A stretch of 64,000 nt of DNA, taken from positions 1 to 64,000 of the forward strand of contig JAKZHN010000017.1 in NCBI GenBank assembly GCA_037179335.1. The letters run 5' to 3'. This stretch comes from Cyclaneusma minus. Its lineage: Eukaryota > Ascomycota > Leotiomycetes > Marthamycetales > Marthamycetaceae. The notes under the pieces were generated by a model. It was not told the origin of the DNA and searched no databases. It worked only from the letters and a program-made list of their open reading frames with translations. Position 1 is the first letter of the stretch, and every line of letters starts with the position of its first letter. Both the position numbers and the translations under genes were made by a program. Positions 1 through 12,328 of this stretch are shown here, in pieces.

Positions 1-247
1 AAATAAAAAAATAAAAAAATAAAAAAATAAAAAAATAAAAAAATAAAAAAATAAAAAAATAAAAAAATAAAAAAATAAAAAAATAAAAAAATAAAAAAAT
101 AAAAAAATAAAAAAATAAAAAAATAAAAAAATAAAAAAATAAAAAAATAAAAAAATAAAAAAATAAAAAAATAAAAAAATAAAAAAATAAAAAAATAAAA
201 AAATAAAAAAATAAAAAAATAAAAAAATAAAAAAATAAAAAAATAAA
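1..247. repeat. (A7T)n tandem satellite
   Basis: A single T recurs every eighth base in an otherwise all-A strand, giving about 30 near-perfect copies of an 8-bp unit up to the window edge. Regularity breaks at about 245, where the first G appears. It carries no TTAGGG-type telomere repeat. It is probably a low-complexity expansion inside the AT-rich block; the copy number may be assembly-dependent because the window begins inside it. Confidence 0.95.
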
Positions 248-3200
248 GAAATAATTAAACAAAAAAAATTAAATAAAAGCAACTTCGATTTAATAATAAA
301 TAGCGCAAGCTATATATCAAAATTAAAATTTTAAAAATTGGGCAATAATAAATTTGGAAATAATTATTAATTATAGCAAATTAATGGAAATTTATTAATT
401 TATACGGCTAAAATAAAAAGCCAAAATTAATATCCAAAATCCAAATATTAAATTGCCGGGAAGCAAAACTTTATATTTAAAAGCTTTAAAGCCTAAAATT
501 ATAAAAAAAGGGATAATTATTATATAAGGCTAAAATAGGCGCTTTGCAGGCATGTTATAAAATATATACGGTAAAAATATATAAAAGGCAAGCTTTATTT
601 ATTAAAAACGCTAAGCAAGACTTTTAGCGTATAATATTTAAGCGCTGCCATTCTTATTTAAAAAAGGCAGCTGCTATTTTTTATAGCTAAGGAATAAATA
701 TAACGCACCCTTATTTACTAATTTATTTTTGATTATTGTGATAGAAAAAAACGCCTTGCTTGCGATAATAATAAGCTAAATAATAATAATAAGCTTCTTA
801 TTATTTATTAAAAATTTAAGAATTTGGCCAAATAATTTAAAAAGGCTTTTAATAATATATTTATAAATTTTCAAAAATTAATTAATGTTTAGTATTAGAA
901 ATCCTATTAGGTTTTTTTTTTAGCTTTTAGCAATTAAATATAAATGCTAAATATAAGCTTTAGCGGAATTACTTTTGGATTCGGTGATAAATTTAATATT
1001 AATATTAATGCTAGCGGATTTTTTAATAGCAATGCTTTTAATTTTATTGCGAATAATATTGGCAATAATATTGATATATTTTATAATGATAAGTTTATTT
1101 CATTTTTGCAAATTCTTTTTTTATCATTTTGAAAAAAAAAATCGACCCTAAATTCGAAATTTGGTATATTGCTATTAAAAATAAATTCGCTATTAATTAT
1201 AATTATTTTTCCAATTTTTAATCCAAATTTATTTATATTATTAATTATATTAAACAGGAAACTAATTATATTAAACAGGAAACCAATTATATTTTGCAGT
1301 TAAGATATATTTCTGGCGCTAAAACTCCATTTATTTTGAAGAAAAAAAAGGTTTATAATTTTCTATAAGCTATTTTTAACTCGCTAATTAAGAAATTTAA
1401 TGCTTATTGCTATTATATTGATTATATTAAAAAAAACTATTTCAATTTGTATTGCAATATTTAATTAGGAAATATATCCAATTTTAATATTTTGGCCAAT
1501 TTATTTAATTGTTTTTTATTTAATTTAATAGCCGCTGTTGCTTTTATAATTTACTTTTGCTAATTTTTTAAAAAAGCGTATATTTTATATTATAATAAAG
1601 TTTAAAGCATTATTATAAAAAATAAAATTTAATGCTCTTTAAATAATTAAAAACTTGGCTATAATAGCAATAAGCGCGAACGAGAAAATGGCAATAATAA
1701 TAGTAATAGTAATGTTAATAGCGGAGGCAATTTTAATAACAGCGATAATGGCAGGGATTGTTAAGCATATTAAAAATATAGAAATTTGCGAAAATCCAGC
1801 GCTAAAAGAAAATAAAAAAATAAAAATTGCTTTAAAAAGGCCTGCTTTAAATATTATTAAATTGGCTATATAAAATAAAATTATTCTAATAATAAAGATT
1901 TTATAAAAAAAAAGAATAAAATAGACCAGGTTTAAATAAGTAAAAGGAAAAAAAGTGTATTTAATTTTAAATTGGGAAATAATACTATTTAAGGAATTTC
2001 TTTTTAAGCATTATTGTTGAATGTTTTATAAATATTATATTTATAAATATTAATAATATTATTAATAATATAGGATTTGTAATTTTATATATATTAGGAA
2101 ATTGCAAATTTTTAACTTAATTTAATGCTTTTATTAATAGCGGAGTTTAAATATTATATTTTACAAATATTAATATAGCTAAATAATTAATTATTTTTAT
2201 GTATTGTATTTGATCCCTAAATAAAGCTATTTCTATTTAGGATTATAATAGTAATAAAGGGTTTTTCATATTTTTTTTTAATTTGATATTTAATAATTGC
2301 AAATTTTTATATGTTTTTTATTTAATTATTAATTTTAAATTATATAAATTTTTATTTAATTTTAAATAGCAGGAAAAAATTTAAATATTGCTAAATTTTT
2401 GTTATTATTGCTTATATTAGCCGGCGCATTTTAAAAATAAAATAATTTATAGCCGCTAACTTTTAAAATCAAAGTTTTCTTTTTAAATTTAAAAGCTTGA
2501 AAAAAACCAAATAAAAAATTAAAGCAGCCTAGCAAAATAGAATCGTTTTAATATAATATATTAAGTAACCCAATTATTATAATGCAAAATGCGCCAATTG
2601 CTATAATATAGTATAGCGCATTATAATAGGTTTTAAAAACTGCTTTTATATATTGGATTGCAATTCGCAAAGTTTTTTAAAAATTAAATTAAAAATTAAA
2701 TTATATATTGCTTTTTTTAAATAGAATTTTAGCGCTAAAAAAACAAGCGAAAATCAAATTTAAAAACGTTTTAAAAATTGGTTTTAAAAATACTTTTATT
2801 CTAAACATATATATAATTTTTGCAAATAATATGCAATAAAATTTAAAAAATTTAAAAAAGAATACTATTGCTGTTTTTTTTTGTATAAAATCAATAAAGA
2901 ATTGGAGGCTAAAAAGCTGTTGAAAAAACCAAAAGGTTAATAATAATATAATATTTTAAATAAAGCAATATATATTTTTTCCAAGCAAAATTTAAATTAA
3001 TTGCTAAATTATAAATTCTATAATATAAAAATTAAATTGGAAAAACCGGAAAGCGAGTTTTTTTATATTAAAAAGCCAATTGGAATTTATTTAAAAGTAT
3101 TTATAAAATAATTTAATTTAAGAATTTATTAAATTAAAATTTTTATTATTTACCGCATTGGTATTTTTTATTAAAAATTTAAAAAAAGGCTATGCTTTTA

Positions 3201-6200
3201 TGTAGATTATTGGAAGTTTAATAAAATTATTAAAAAGGATTATTATCCGCTTTTATTATTTTGAAAAAAAAATTAACAAAACTCAATCTTTTATTAAAAT
3301 TAATATTTAATAAATTTTTTATTAAATTCGCATAAACGCTGCTAGTTAAAGATTTTTTTTTATATTAAATATAGGACTTACTAATATAAAATATTGCTAT
3401 TTAAATTAATTAATAAATTGGCTATTTTTTAGCAATATATTAATAAGATATTATTTAATTTATTAAATGAAATTTATATAGTTTTTATTAATAACATTTT
3501 TATTTATAATCTAAATTTCGCTTAATATAAAAAAACGTTTTAAAAATATTATATAAATTAGAAATTGCAGGATTATAAATTAATATTAAGAAATGCGAAT
3601 TGTTTATAATAAAAATTAAATATTTAAATTATATTATGTTTTCGGAAAAAATTCATATTAATTTAAAAAAAATTGGCGGCAATTAAAAACTAGCAGCAAT
3701 TGAAAAAAACCAAATTAAGGAAATCCAATTATTCCTAAAATTTTGTAATTTTTATTAGGTTTTTATTAAAAATCATAATTAATTAGCATATTTTTTAAAT
3801 TATTTAATTTATAAAAATCATATTTAAAAATAAATAAACAAATATTAGAAAGCATTCAACAAATTTAAAAAACATTTATTATTAGCATTGGTTTTTGCTA
3901 GCTATATTTCCAATTATAAATGCAAATTAAAAATTAATATATTAAATAAAATTATTAAAAAAGTGTTTTTTCAAAAATACCCCAATAGATTTTAGCATCC
4001 AATTTTTTAATTTTTTAAAATTATAAAGAAGCACTAAATAAATTATAGAATTTATAATAAAAACCTATTAACTATTATTTCATTTTTATATATTAAAAAA
4101 TCTATTTATTAAAAGTCTTTTAAAAAAATAGACAATTATCAATTATAATAATTTAAAATAATTTATAATATTAAAAGCTTTTAATATTTGGCAAGCACAA
4201 TAATGGGAAATCTTTAGCAAATATTACTTTTGTATTAAATATAAACCAGTATTTTTAAATAATTTTTTTTATTTATTTAATGGAAATAGGATATAAATTA
4301 AATTATATATATGTAATATTATTACAGAAATGCTTAAATTTTGAAATTATTAAAAATTTATAATTAAATGCAATTGCTTTTTTTAATTTAGCGCTAATTA
4401 AGCTATTATAAATTGAATTAATTGATACATTGCTTTAAGCCAATAAATAAATAAATAAGAAAAAAAATATATAATAAAATTTCCGAAATTAATAAATTCC
4501 GCGACTTTTAATATATAAAATAATTTAAAACTATATAAAAAATAATTCATAATTGTTTTAATTGATATTTTGCAAATTAAATTAATAGCAAAAATATATA
4601 GAAATATTTGAACAATTTATTTTAATTATATAAAAATCTATAAATTAATTTAAAAGCGCTATTAATAATTCTTTTCAGAAAAAATTAATTGCAGTATTAA
4701 AAATTAAAAATTTTGCGTTAAAATTAAAATATTTTAAAATAAAATACCGGGCTTGTTAAATCTATTATTGATTTCAAATTGATTTTAGCAATATATAATA
4801 ATTAATTTTTATTATATGCTTCAAAACAAAAAAAGCTATAATATAATTATAATTATAATTTGCTGGCTTAACAAAAGAATATTTATAATGCTTTATTTTT
4901 AAATAGTAAATGCGAAAAAAGCGACAAAGATTTTTTATATTATAATATATTGTATTTATAAAGCTTTAAAAATTATTATATTAAATTAAAAATCGCAATT
5001 TATTTTTAATTTTTAAAAGAAATTTATAAAAATATTTAATATAGCAATTTATTTTTTATTTGCTTACTAATTGCAAATTAATAGCCAAATTAAAATTAAA
5101 AATATTATTTGAAATTTGAAATTTATTTTTCTAATTAATTAATTTTAAAATAATTGGCCAAAATAATTCCTATTTATAAATGCAGCAATTGCAATATTAT
5201 TATAAAAATTAATTAATATAAACCCGATTAAAATAAATATAAATTATAAATTATATATAAGTTTTAATTAGGATTTTCTTTTTGTATAAGTATTAAATTG
5301 GAATAATGCAATCAAATAATAAATTCATATTTAATATTGCTAAAAAATCGTTTAAAATATTATAAAAGTTGCTTAATAATTATAAACGATTTAGGCAAAT
5401 AAATATTATTAAATTATTAATTTTAATATTGGAAATTATATTTATTAATATTATAATTAAATATCAAAAAGCTTTATAATTTAATTAGAAATTAGCAAAT
5501 AAAATGGCAAGATTTTAAAAAATTGCTAAAAAGGAAAATGGAGTATTTTATTTTATTTTATTTAAAAGCGTTTAAATATATTTAATTTTTTAATTTAGCA
5601 AGCTATAATTAGCTGGATTAAATTCGCTTTTAAATAAATTATAAAATTTAAGCCACTAAAAGAAATTAACGGCTATAAAAAAATAGGAAATTTTTAAATT
5701 TTTAAATTTGCAGTTTTTAAAATAAAAGCTTTATTATTAAATAAATTAGGAATTATAATATAATCCCAATATTAAATAGTATTTGTATAAAAATTTGAAA
5801 TACGCATTTATAAAATTTAAAATTTTTATAATATTAACTTTTTAAAGCCAAGGCCTCCGAAAAAATTGGATAAATAGTAAATATATAATAAAATAATAAA
5901 AATAAAAAATAAAGCAATAAATCCATTAAAAATAAATATTATTTAAATAGCTTTAATTTGGATAAATTAAAAAAAAATAGAAAAGGCCTGCAAATAGGCT
6001 TTTTAATTGGGGGAAATATTATAATAGCTTTGGATTGCATATTTTTTATTTTGTGAATATATAATTAAACCAATTATAGCTTTAATCCTATTTATATATA
6101 AAGCTTTTTAAAGCTTTTTAAATTTCCTTTTCTTTTTTATAGCGATAATCAATTATTAATAGCGTTTTCCATTTGGCCCAGCCCGACGAGAAGGTCCAGG

Positions 6201-9200
6201 TCGTGATATTTTTCCGCATTAATTTTGCCCTATATTATTATTATTATTATTAGCCAATGCTTTTTTAAATTACCAATTTGCTTTAAATAGCTATTTTAGC
6301 CTTTATAAAATCCTTTTTATTTATTTATTTGCTTTTTTCAAGCTTTTATTTATTTATACAGCGGCTTTAGCCCGCCTATTAGCAATGCCGGTATTTTTAA
6401 TTTTTCAAATAGCTTTAAATTTTTTTAAGTATTTTTTTAATTCCTTTAATTTAAATATTGCTGCCCGCAATTGGCCCAGCCTAATATATTTTTATTTCCA
6501 AGTTTTTAATTAATCCGCAATATTATTAATAGATTTTTTTTCGCCGTTTTATTTTCCTGCTTGGAAATTATTATTTTATAGCTATTTAAATATTTTATTA
6601 TTAATTTTTATAGTATTTTTTAAATCGGAGCTTTTTTTAATTATAATAATCTTTTTTAAAAGCAAATTTTATAAAATTTAAAAATATATTTTTTTATATT
6701 CAATATAATTAATAAAAAAATCCGGGTTAATTTAAAACTGCAAAACATTAAAGAAAAATTAATATAGCAATTTTTTTTCCCCTTAGATTTAATTTCGAAA
6801 GGCTTTTAAAATTTTAATAAATAGCACATTATTCATTATTTTTTGCATTTTTCTATATTATTAATTAATTATTATATTATTAATAAAATTATTAAATTCC
6901 GCTATATTAAATTTTAATAAATTTTGCAAGCAATTATTAAAGCCAGCCAAAGCTATATACTGCTAAAAAAGAATATAAAAAATTCTTTTAAAATAATGCT
7001 TATTGCTTTAATTTATTAATGGTTTTTTAATTTTATATAGAATAGCTATATTTATATTAAATAAATGCTTTTCTTTAATTTAGCAATAATATCATTTATT
7101 TTTAATTTTTTTGCAAAAGGCTTTAAACAAATTTTTAATTTCTAATTGCTCAAATTAATAATTTTTTACTATTTAAATAATAATAATATTATTTTTCCGC
7201 TATTATAATTAAAATAGCTCTCCGTTTGGAAATTCAATTATAGTTTGCTTTGCCTAACCTTGGAAATTTAATAAAATATTAAAAAATATATTAAAGGCAT
7301 TATAGTTAAAATATTGAGATTTGATATTAATATCCAAATGTTTACTATATTTATTTTATTAAAAAAAATTGCAAATTTTTAAATTAATTTATTATTTGCA
7401 AATTTATTAGCCTTTATTGAATTTAAATTATAATTCGCAATTTGGGCTTTCCAGCTATAATAATAGAATTCGATTATTTTTATTGCTATAAATTATAGAC
7501 TTTTATAGTTTTTTTCCTTTAATAAACTTTAAAAAAATCTTTTGATGTATTTCTTTTAAAAGTCTGCGAAAATTCTATTTAATAATGTATATTTTTTCCT
7601 TATTTAAATGGTATTAAATCTTTTAATAAAATATTATATAAACGAGTTCATTTATTGAGCAATATTTTTAGCAGCGGCTTAGGCGTTTTTTATATCGATA
7701 ATTGCAATTTAGCTATTTGTAATTAAAAATAATTTTTAAAAGCCCTGCTTATTTTATATGCTTTTACCTATAAAACAATTAAAAATTAAAAATTGAAAAC
7801 TTTTAATATTAATATTTTGAAAATTCAAATTATTTTTATTGCTTTTAAAATATAAAGTTTAAATTTGCTGCATTATTAAATTATTATTTATATTAATAAT
7901 ATTATAATTCAATATAATTTTTTTAAATAAATGCTTTAAAATTAAAATCAATATACTATATTGCGCTAAAAAAAATTAGCGCTAGCCTTAATATTAAATT
8001 GGAGTTTATTTATATTTCTAAATTTTAAAATAATTTTGCTAATGCTTTTTTATATGCAAATTTTTAAAAATTGGCTAATTAATATCTATATTGGCAAATA
8101 ATTTTAATTTTCCTGCTTTATTCCAAAATTAAGCCTTTAAATTAAACTTTCTTTTTTTTTAAACCCGTCAATTGATTTATTACGGACAAGCTTTGGATTT
8201 GTATGCAATTTATTGGTTTTATATTAAATTTTATAAAATATATTGCTAAAGCAAGGGTATAATAGCCTTTTTGGCAAATTTGGAATTAATTTTTAAATAA
8301 ATTGCTTTTCGCAATTAAAATTTACCAAATTATAGCCAAAGCCAATTTAAACCCAATATTATTTAATTAGCATTTTTGGCAATTCGCTATAAATACGAAA
8401 TCCAATTTAAATTAATTAAAAGTTTTTATTTTTTATTTATTAAATTAGTATTTGCAAATTGCCGCCGCTTATAAAGCGATTTAAAAAATCAAAAAATCAA
8501 AAACAAAATCAATTATTTTAAATTATTAATAAATTCCCTTTTTCAAATACCGCTTTTCTACGCGAGCAATAAAAATTGGATTTCAATTATAAAGCAGCTT
8601 TTAAAATCGCTTTCGCAGCGCTTTTGAAAATTGCAAAGCTAATTTATAAATTAAAATGTTTTAAAAATTAAAAAGTATTTAATAGAATTAAAATTTAATA
8701 CTGCTATATATTTTTTAATAATAATAAATACGCTATTTTTATTTTATTTAATAGCAAATTTAATGCCAATTATATTAATATGGAAATTACTATTATAAAA
8801 ATTAATAATTACTTTTGCCCAATTATAATGCTAAAAGCCTTGTTTAAATTTAATTTTTAAAAATCAATTGCTTTTTTTTTGCTTTGCTAGCGGCGCCTAT
8901 ATTTGCAGTATTTATATTAATAAATTTCGTTAAAAATTCCGCGCCAATAGCGTTATTAACGCGCGGTTTTATATTGGCTATAATTTAAAAAAACCCATCA
9001 TTTAATATGCAGCTAATAATAGTATATTATAATTAAATATTTAAAAACTGGGCAAATAATTTTTAAATGCTTTTCTCGGCTATTTTTTAAAATTCTTCAT
9101 TAGCAAATTCAATTTTAGCCAGTGTTTTTTTATTGGCAAATATTCTATTTTTAAAATGTTTTTTTAACTGATTTCATTATTAATTTCTTTTACTATTATT

Positions 9201-9330
9201 TAATTTTTTTATCGCCAATTTAAATATAATTTACTTTGCTATATTTGCATTTAGCCTTATAGCAGCCGGAGCTGATTTTAAATTAATTTTAGACTTTTGT
9301 ATTAAATCCCCGTATTGGCTCTTGAAGCTC
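248..9330. other. AT-rich gene-less isochore (decayed repeat DNA)
   Basis: About 9 kb of DNA dominated by A and T, with stop codons dense in all frames. The only open frames (for example 944-1132 and 1655-1873) are short and made of Ile, Asn, Lys and Phe codons, which is what random AT-rich DNA yields. No transposase, reverse transcriptase, LTR or rRNA signature is legible. Such blocks in ascomycetes are usually transposons destroyed by repeat-induced point mutation (RIP), so this is the likely origin, but I cannot name the source element. Remaining C and G bases are often in GC dinucleotides. One GC-normal islet lies at about 6169-6215. The border with ordinary DNA falls at roughly 9300-9360. 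Confidence 0.85.
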
Positions 9331-9526
9331 CGAATAGCTTTAAGCGTGGCGCAAGAGCCTGGGATTTAAGGCAGCTCTAGCGGCCGCTGGGCTGTGCCCC
9401 AGGCAATACAAGATGTTCAAGAAACCCCTTTTTCCCTTCCTCTCCTTGCATGTGACGAACTACACCATAAAATCCCATTGTTTCAGCCGCGCTCTATGTG
9501 TCCCTGAATAGACATACTCCAAATAG

Positions 9527-9609
9527 TTGGGAACGTTCCAAGTAATTACTAATTGGGAATATTCAAAATAATTGGAAACATTCCGAGTAACCAGGAATAT
9601 TCAAAGTAA
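9527..9609. repeat. Four 19-bp GAATATTC-type direct repeats
   Basis: Units at 9527-9545, 9553-9571, 9572-9590 and 9591-9609 follow the pattern TTGGGAATATTCAAAGTAA with a few changes. Each centres on an inverted GAA/TTC pair, as in heat-shock elements. The last three are exactly contiguous. A similar pair occurs in reverse orientation at about 38534-38570, so this is a dispersed motif rather than a one-off. Confidence 0.75.
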
Positions 9610-9984
9610 CTGGGATTGTGATCCTAGACACTATTACCCCAGCCACAAAGAAGCAGAAAAAGCAACTTTGAGAGAGATGTGCCTGTAAAACCAACTATCC
9701 CTTGTTTGAGGCCATAGTCTGGCTGGGCTTAGCCTGTCCTGGATTTCAAAACTCCAGTCAAAATTTATAGCTCACCCCTTCTCATATTCACACTTCACTT
9801 CTCGCAATGCTTCAAACTCAGCAGGCTGTAGTCCACAAAACCACAATAACTTGATGCATTCCTCAACATCTAGACTAGATACCCAGGCCTTCCCACTACC
9901 GTCTTTCCCCTTCCTGCATCTCCAACTCGAACTCGTCTTGGACAATGACACTAGTCAAAGAGCCCTGGAACCACGTCAAGGTGC

Positions 9985-10021
9985 GAGTCGATCTCCAGGG
10001 TACCACCTTGGAGATCGACTC
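9985..10021. repeat. 13-bp perfect inverted repeat (hairpin)
   Basis: Left arm 9985-9997 reads GAGTCGATCTCCA, and right arm 10009-10021 is its exact reverse complement, with an 11-nt loop. It lies about 27 bp past the stop codon of the minus-strand gene at 10048, so its RNA form could mark a 3' end. Confidence 0.7.
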
Positions 10022-10047
10022 CCCACTTCCCATAGCCTCACCCCCAA

Positions 10048-10530
10048 TCATGCCCGACGCCGCTTGCGCAGGAAGCAACCCAAGCCGAACCCGAGGACGC
10101 AGGCCGTGATGACGGCAAACATGATGGCGACAATGTGGTTCCCTACAATGCCGCTGCCGGATTTCTGTGAGTATTGTATGGCCATGCATACGAGACAAAG
10201 AGCGTTCATGGGAGGAGCAAAGGCGACGAGATACCACTGGGGCCCCCACCGAAAGTCCTCAACATTGTCATCTGATACCGTGAGCCAGAGGTAGAGCATC
10301 TGCTCGAAGGTGATGCCGATGACTGCGCCTACCACGACAAAGCCGTGGATCTGCCGCACCGTAGTGGTCTCACCTCCCCAGCCAAGGCCACTCAAATTCA
10401 GAGTAGTGCCAAAGATCGCTGTACAGGCTTGACACTGCTTTTCGGCACGCTTGACGCGCTGCTTCGACTCCGACTCGGCCGGCTTCTGTATGTTGGTCTC
10501 GATGATGCTGATACTTCGTTCGCCATGCAC
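10048..10530 (-). CDS. Hypothetical small multi-pass membrane protein (160 aa)
   Basis: Unrecognised intronless frame of 160 codons. The first 50 or so residues are hydrophilic and basic, with a CQAC motif. Three hydrophobic stretches follow, starting IHGFVVVGAV (about residues 60-85), WYLVAFAPPM (about 98-118) and NHIVAIMFAV (about 130-153). The protein ends in a basic FLRKRRRA tail, which by the positive-inside rule would face the cytosol. It is the gene nearest the AT-rich block and lies 288 bp downstream of ALG1 on the same strand. The ordered hydrophobic segments argue for a real gene over the antisense frames at 9851-10294 and 10345-10689. No known family is recognised, and upstream exons cannot be excluded. 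Confidence 0.5.
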   Translation of the reverse strand: MHGERSISIIETNIQKPAESESKQRVKRAEKQCQACTAIFGTTLNLSGLGWGGETTTVRQIHGFVVVGAVIGITFEQMLYLWLTVSDDNVEDFRWGPQWYLVAFAPPMNALCLVCMAIQYSQKSGSGIVGNHIVAIMFAVITACVLGFGLGCFLRKRRRA

Positions 10531-10817
10531 GGCCGTGGGGCGCCGAAATCCGGCAGTAGGGGGCGGGAAGTATTACAGTGCACATCACTTCTTTCCTTCT
10601 ACTTCGCGCCGAAGTGTCCGCCTCGAAGCACTAGATCGTGGATTGATGTGTTGGTAGTTGTGCGGTGGTTAGGTAGTGACGTGGAGTAGTGCCATGGTGG
10701 TGTGGTAGTGATGTGATTTGAAGAATTCGACATGAAATGTTGACGACGATGAGGTGTCGCGGCGTTGGAACATGTTCGTCTAGATTGTATATTTCCACTA
10801 CAGGGAGTCGTTTCTGT

Positions 10818-12328
10818 TCAGTCGCAGATCCCCAAAAGCCTCCCCGCAACGCCATCCCATTCCTCATCCCACCTCCTCTTCCCCTCCTCCCTTGCCCCCT
10901 TTCTCAATGCTTCCATCTCCTTTCCCTCAGGCTGGAACAACTCGACCAATATCTCAGCCAACTCATGCGATGTGACGAAGCCCCTCCCGTTCACCTTCTC
11001 CGTAACCAACTCTGGCCAGCTCTCATAGCCCGAATACCCAGCAACCGGCAAGCCCGCGCCAAACATATCCACTACCTTCATTGGCAGATCGACCCCGCTA
11101 CTGCTCTTGTGCAGACATACTCCTAAGTCCGCTGCAGCCAGCAACAACGCATAGTCTTCCGTGGAAAGCCAGGCCGTCAAGATCTCCACGTGTTGGAGCT
11201 TGCCTTCTGCGCCTAGTTTCTCGATCTTTTCGAGATAGGAAGCTTTTTGCGGCCCCTTGCCAGTGATGATAGCAAGGATGGAAGGCAACGTGTATTTGCG
11301 GCTCGCAGTCGCAGTCGTAGTCGTGGAGTACGAAACCAACGCTTCCAACAAGAGGTTGAAATCCTCATCGGGCGTCCAGGACGTGCTGCTGACAAGCAAT
11401 CTCGTTTTCCCATCCAAGATATCTTTCGCGTAATTCTTCGTCTCAGGCAGCCTCTCCAAGAAATCTTTTCTAGCAGCGGGAGGACCGATAGGCTGGAAGG
11501 TTTCGGCGGGGCGATCGTGGAGAGTGAAAATAGGAGTTGAGATGTTGTAGGGAGGCGAGGAGAGCTGCCGGGACATGGCATGGGTTACGGTGAAAGAGGC
11601 TGTGGGGGCATAGCGGCCGAGGACGGATTCGTAGATTTTGGAAATGCGGACGAAGGGGTGGGAGGGGCCGCGGGTGCCGGCGAGGATGGTCCAGCCGTAG
11701 TTGTGCCAGTCGATTAAGAGGTGCGTGTTGCGGAGGAAGCAGATGAGGAAGGCGATTAGGAGGGTGGGGATGGAAGGCGGGTTTTGTACGAGGAGCCAGC
11801 GGGAGGGCTTGGTGCGGTATCCGAGGACGAACCAAAGGCTGCAGATCTGCCAGATTACTTTGAGGGGGCCGGCGATGAGGAAGGGTATGGATTGGAGGAG
11901 CTTTGGCGGAGGAGGGATGGGGATGGTGGTTATCAGGGGGTTGTCGACAAGACCGGGATGGAGTGCGGATTCTACGAGCTTTGTTAGTACTGACTGATTC
12001 TGTGCAGTTTGGTTTTATGCAATTGTAGGATACATAGGATGCAACAGGACGGATGTGGACGCGAGATACCTTTGTACCCAATGATATCCACTCGGCCGCC
12101 ATGTTTTGCTATGCTCATGGCATGATATTGCATGCGCGGGCTCCGTCCAATGTCTCCGAGGACCAGAACCTGGACGGAAATCTTGGGCTCAATGATTGAT
12201 CCATCTTGGGCCTTGATCGAGGTTGGCGGGGAATTCTTTACATATCTCGACGGCAGCGTCAAGAGGACGATGGTAACGGCAGTCGAGCAGAGCAATGCGA
12301 CAGTCAGGAGGAGATCGAGGGCGGCCAT
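10818..12328 (-). CDS. ALG1: ALG1, chitobiosyldiphosphodolichol beta-mannosyltransferase
   Basis: Adds the first mannose to GlcNAc2-PP-dolichol on the cytosolic face of the ER, early in N-glycan synthesis (GT33 family). Two exons, 12328-12070 and 11989-10818, give 476 aa, a normal length; the intron opens GTATCT and closes CAG. Residues 4-27 form an N-terminal membrane anchor. The N-terminal domain shows VLVLGDIGRSPRMQYHA and then DIIGYK, as in Alg1. The middle has LLIDWHNYGWTI. The C-terminal half carries SWTPDEDFNLLLEAL and DLGVCLHKSSSGVDLPMKVV, the donor-nucleotide-binding core with EDF and the SGVDLPMKV signature. It diverges from the zinc transporter gene across 733 bp. A single essential copy is expected in fungi. 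The acceptor at 11990 was chosen because it alone keeps the frame. Confidence 0.93.

Larger units (their letters stand above)
9331..10047. other. Non-coding transition region with small repeats
   Basis: GC content returns to normal here but I see no gene. The region holds four 19-bp GAAnnTTC-type repeats (9527-9609) and a strong inverted repeat (9985-10021). The latter lies just beyond the stop codon of the minus-strand membrane-protein gene and would be in its 3' region. Confidence 0.7.

Noticed and set aside
1..300. Telomere at the window start
   Set aside because: The edge repeat is A7T, with no TTAGGG-like unit, so nothing shows a chromosome end.
944..1873. Two open frames in the AT-rich block (944-1132, 1655-1873)
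   Set aside because: Composition is almost wholly Ile, Asn, Lys, Phe and Ala from AT-rich codons; lengths are what chance gives in such DNA and no domain is visible.
9340..9410. tRNA-like stretch (GTGGCGCAAGAGCC)
   Set aside because: Only an A-box-like string is present; no T-arm, anticodon arm or acceptor pairing follows.
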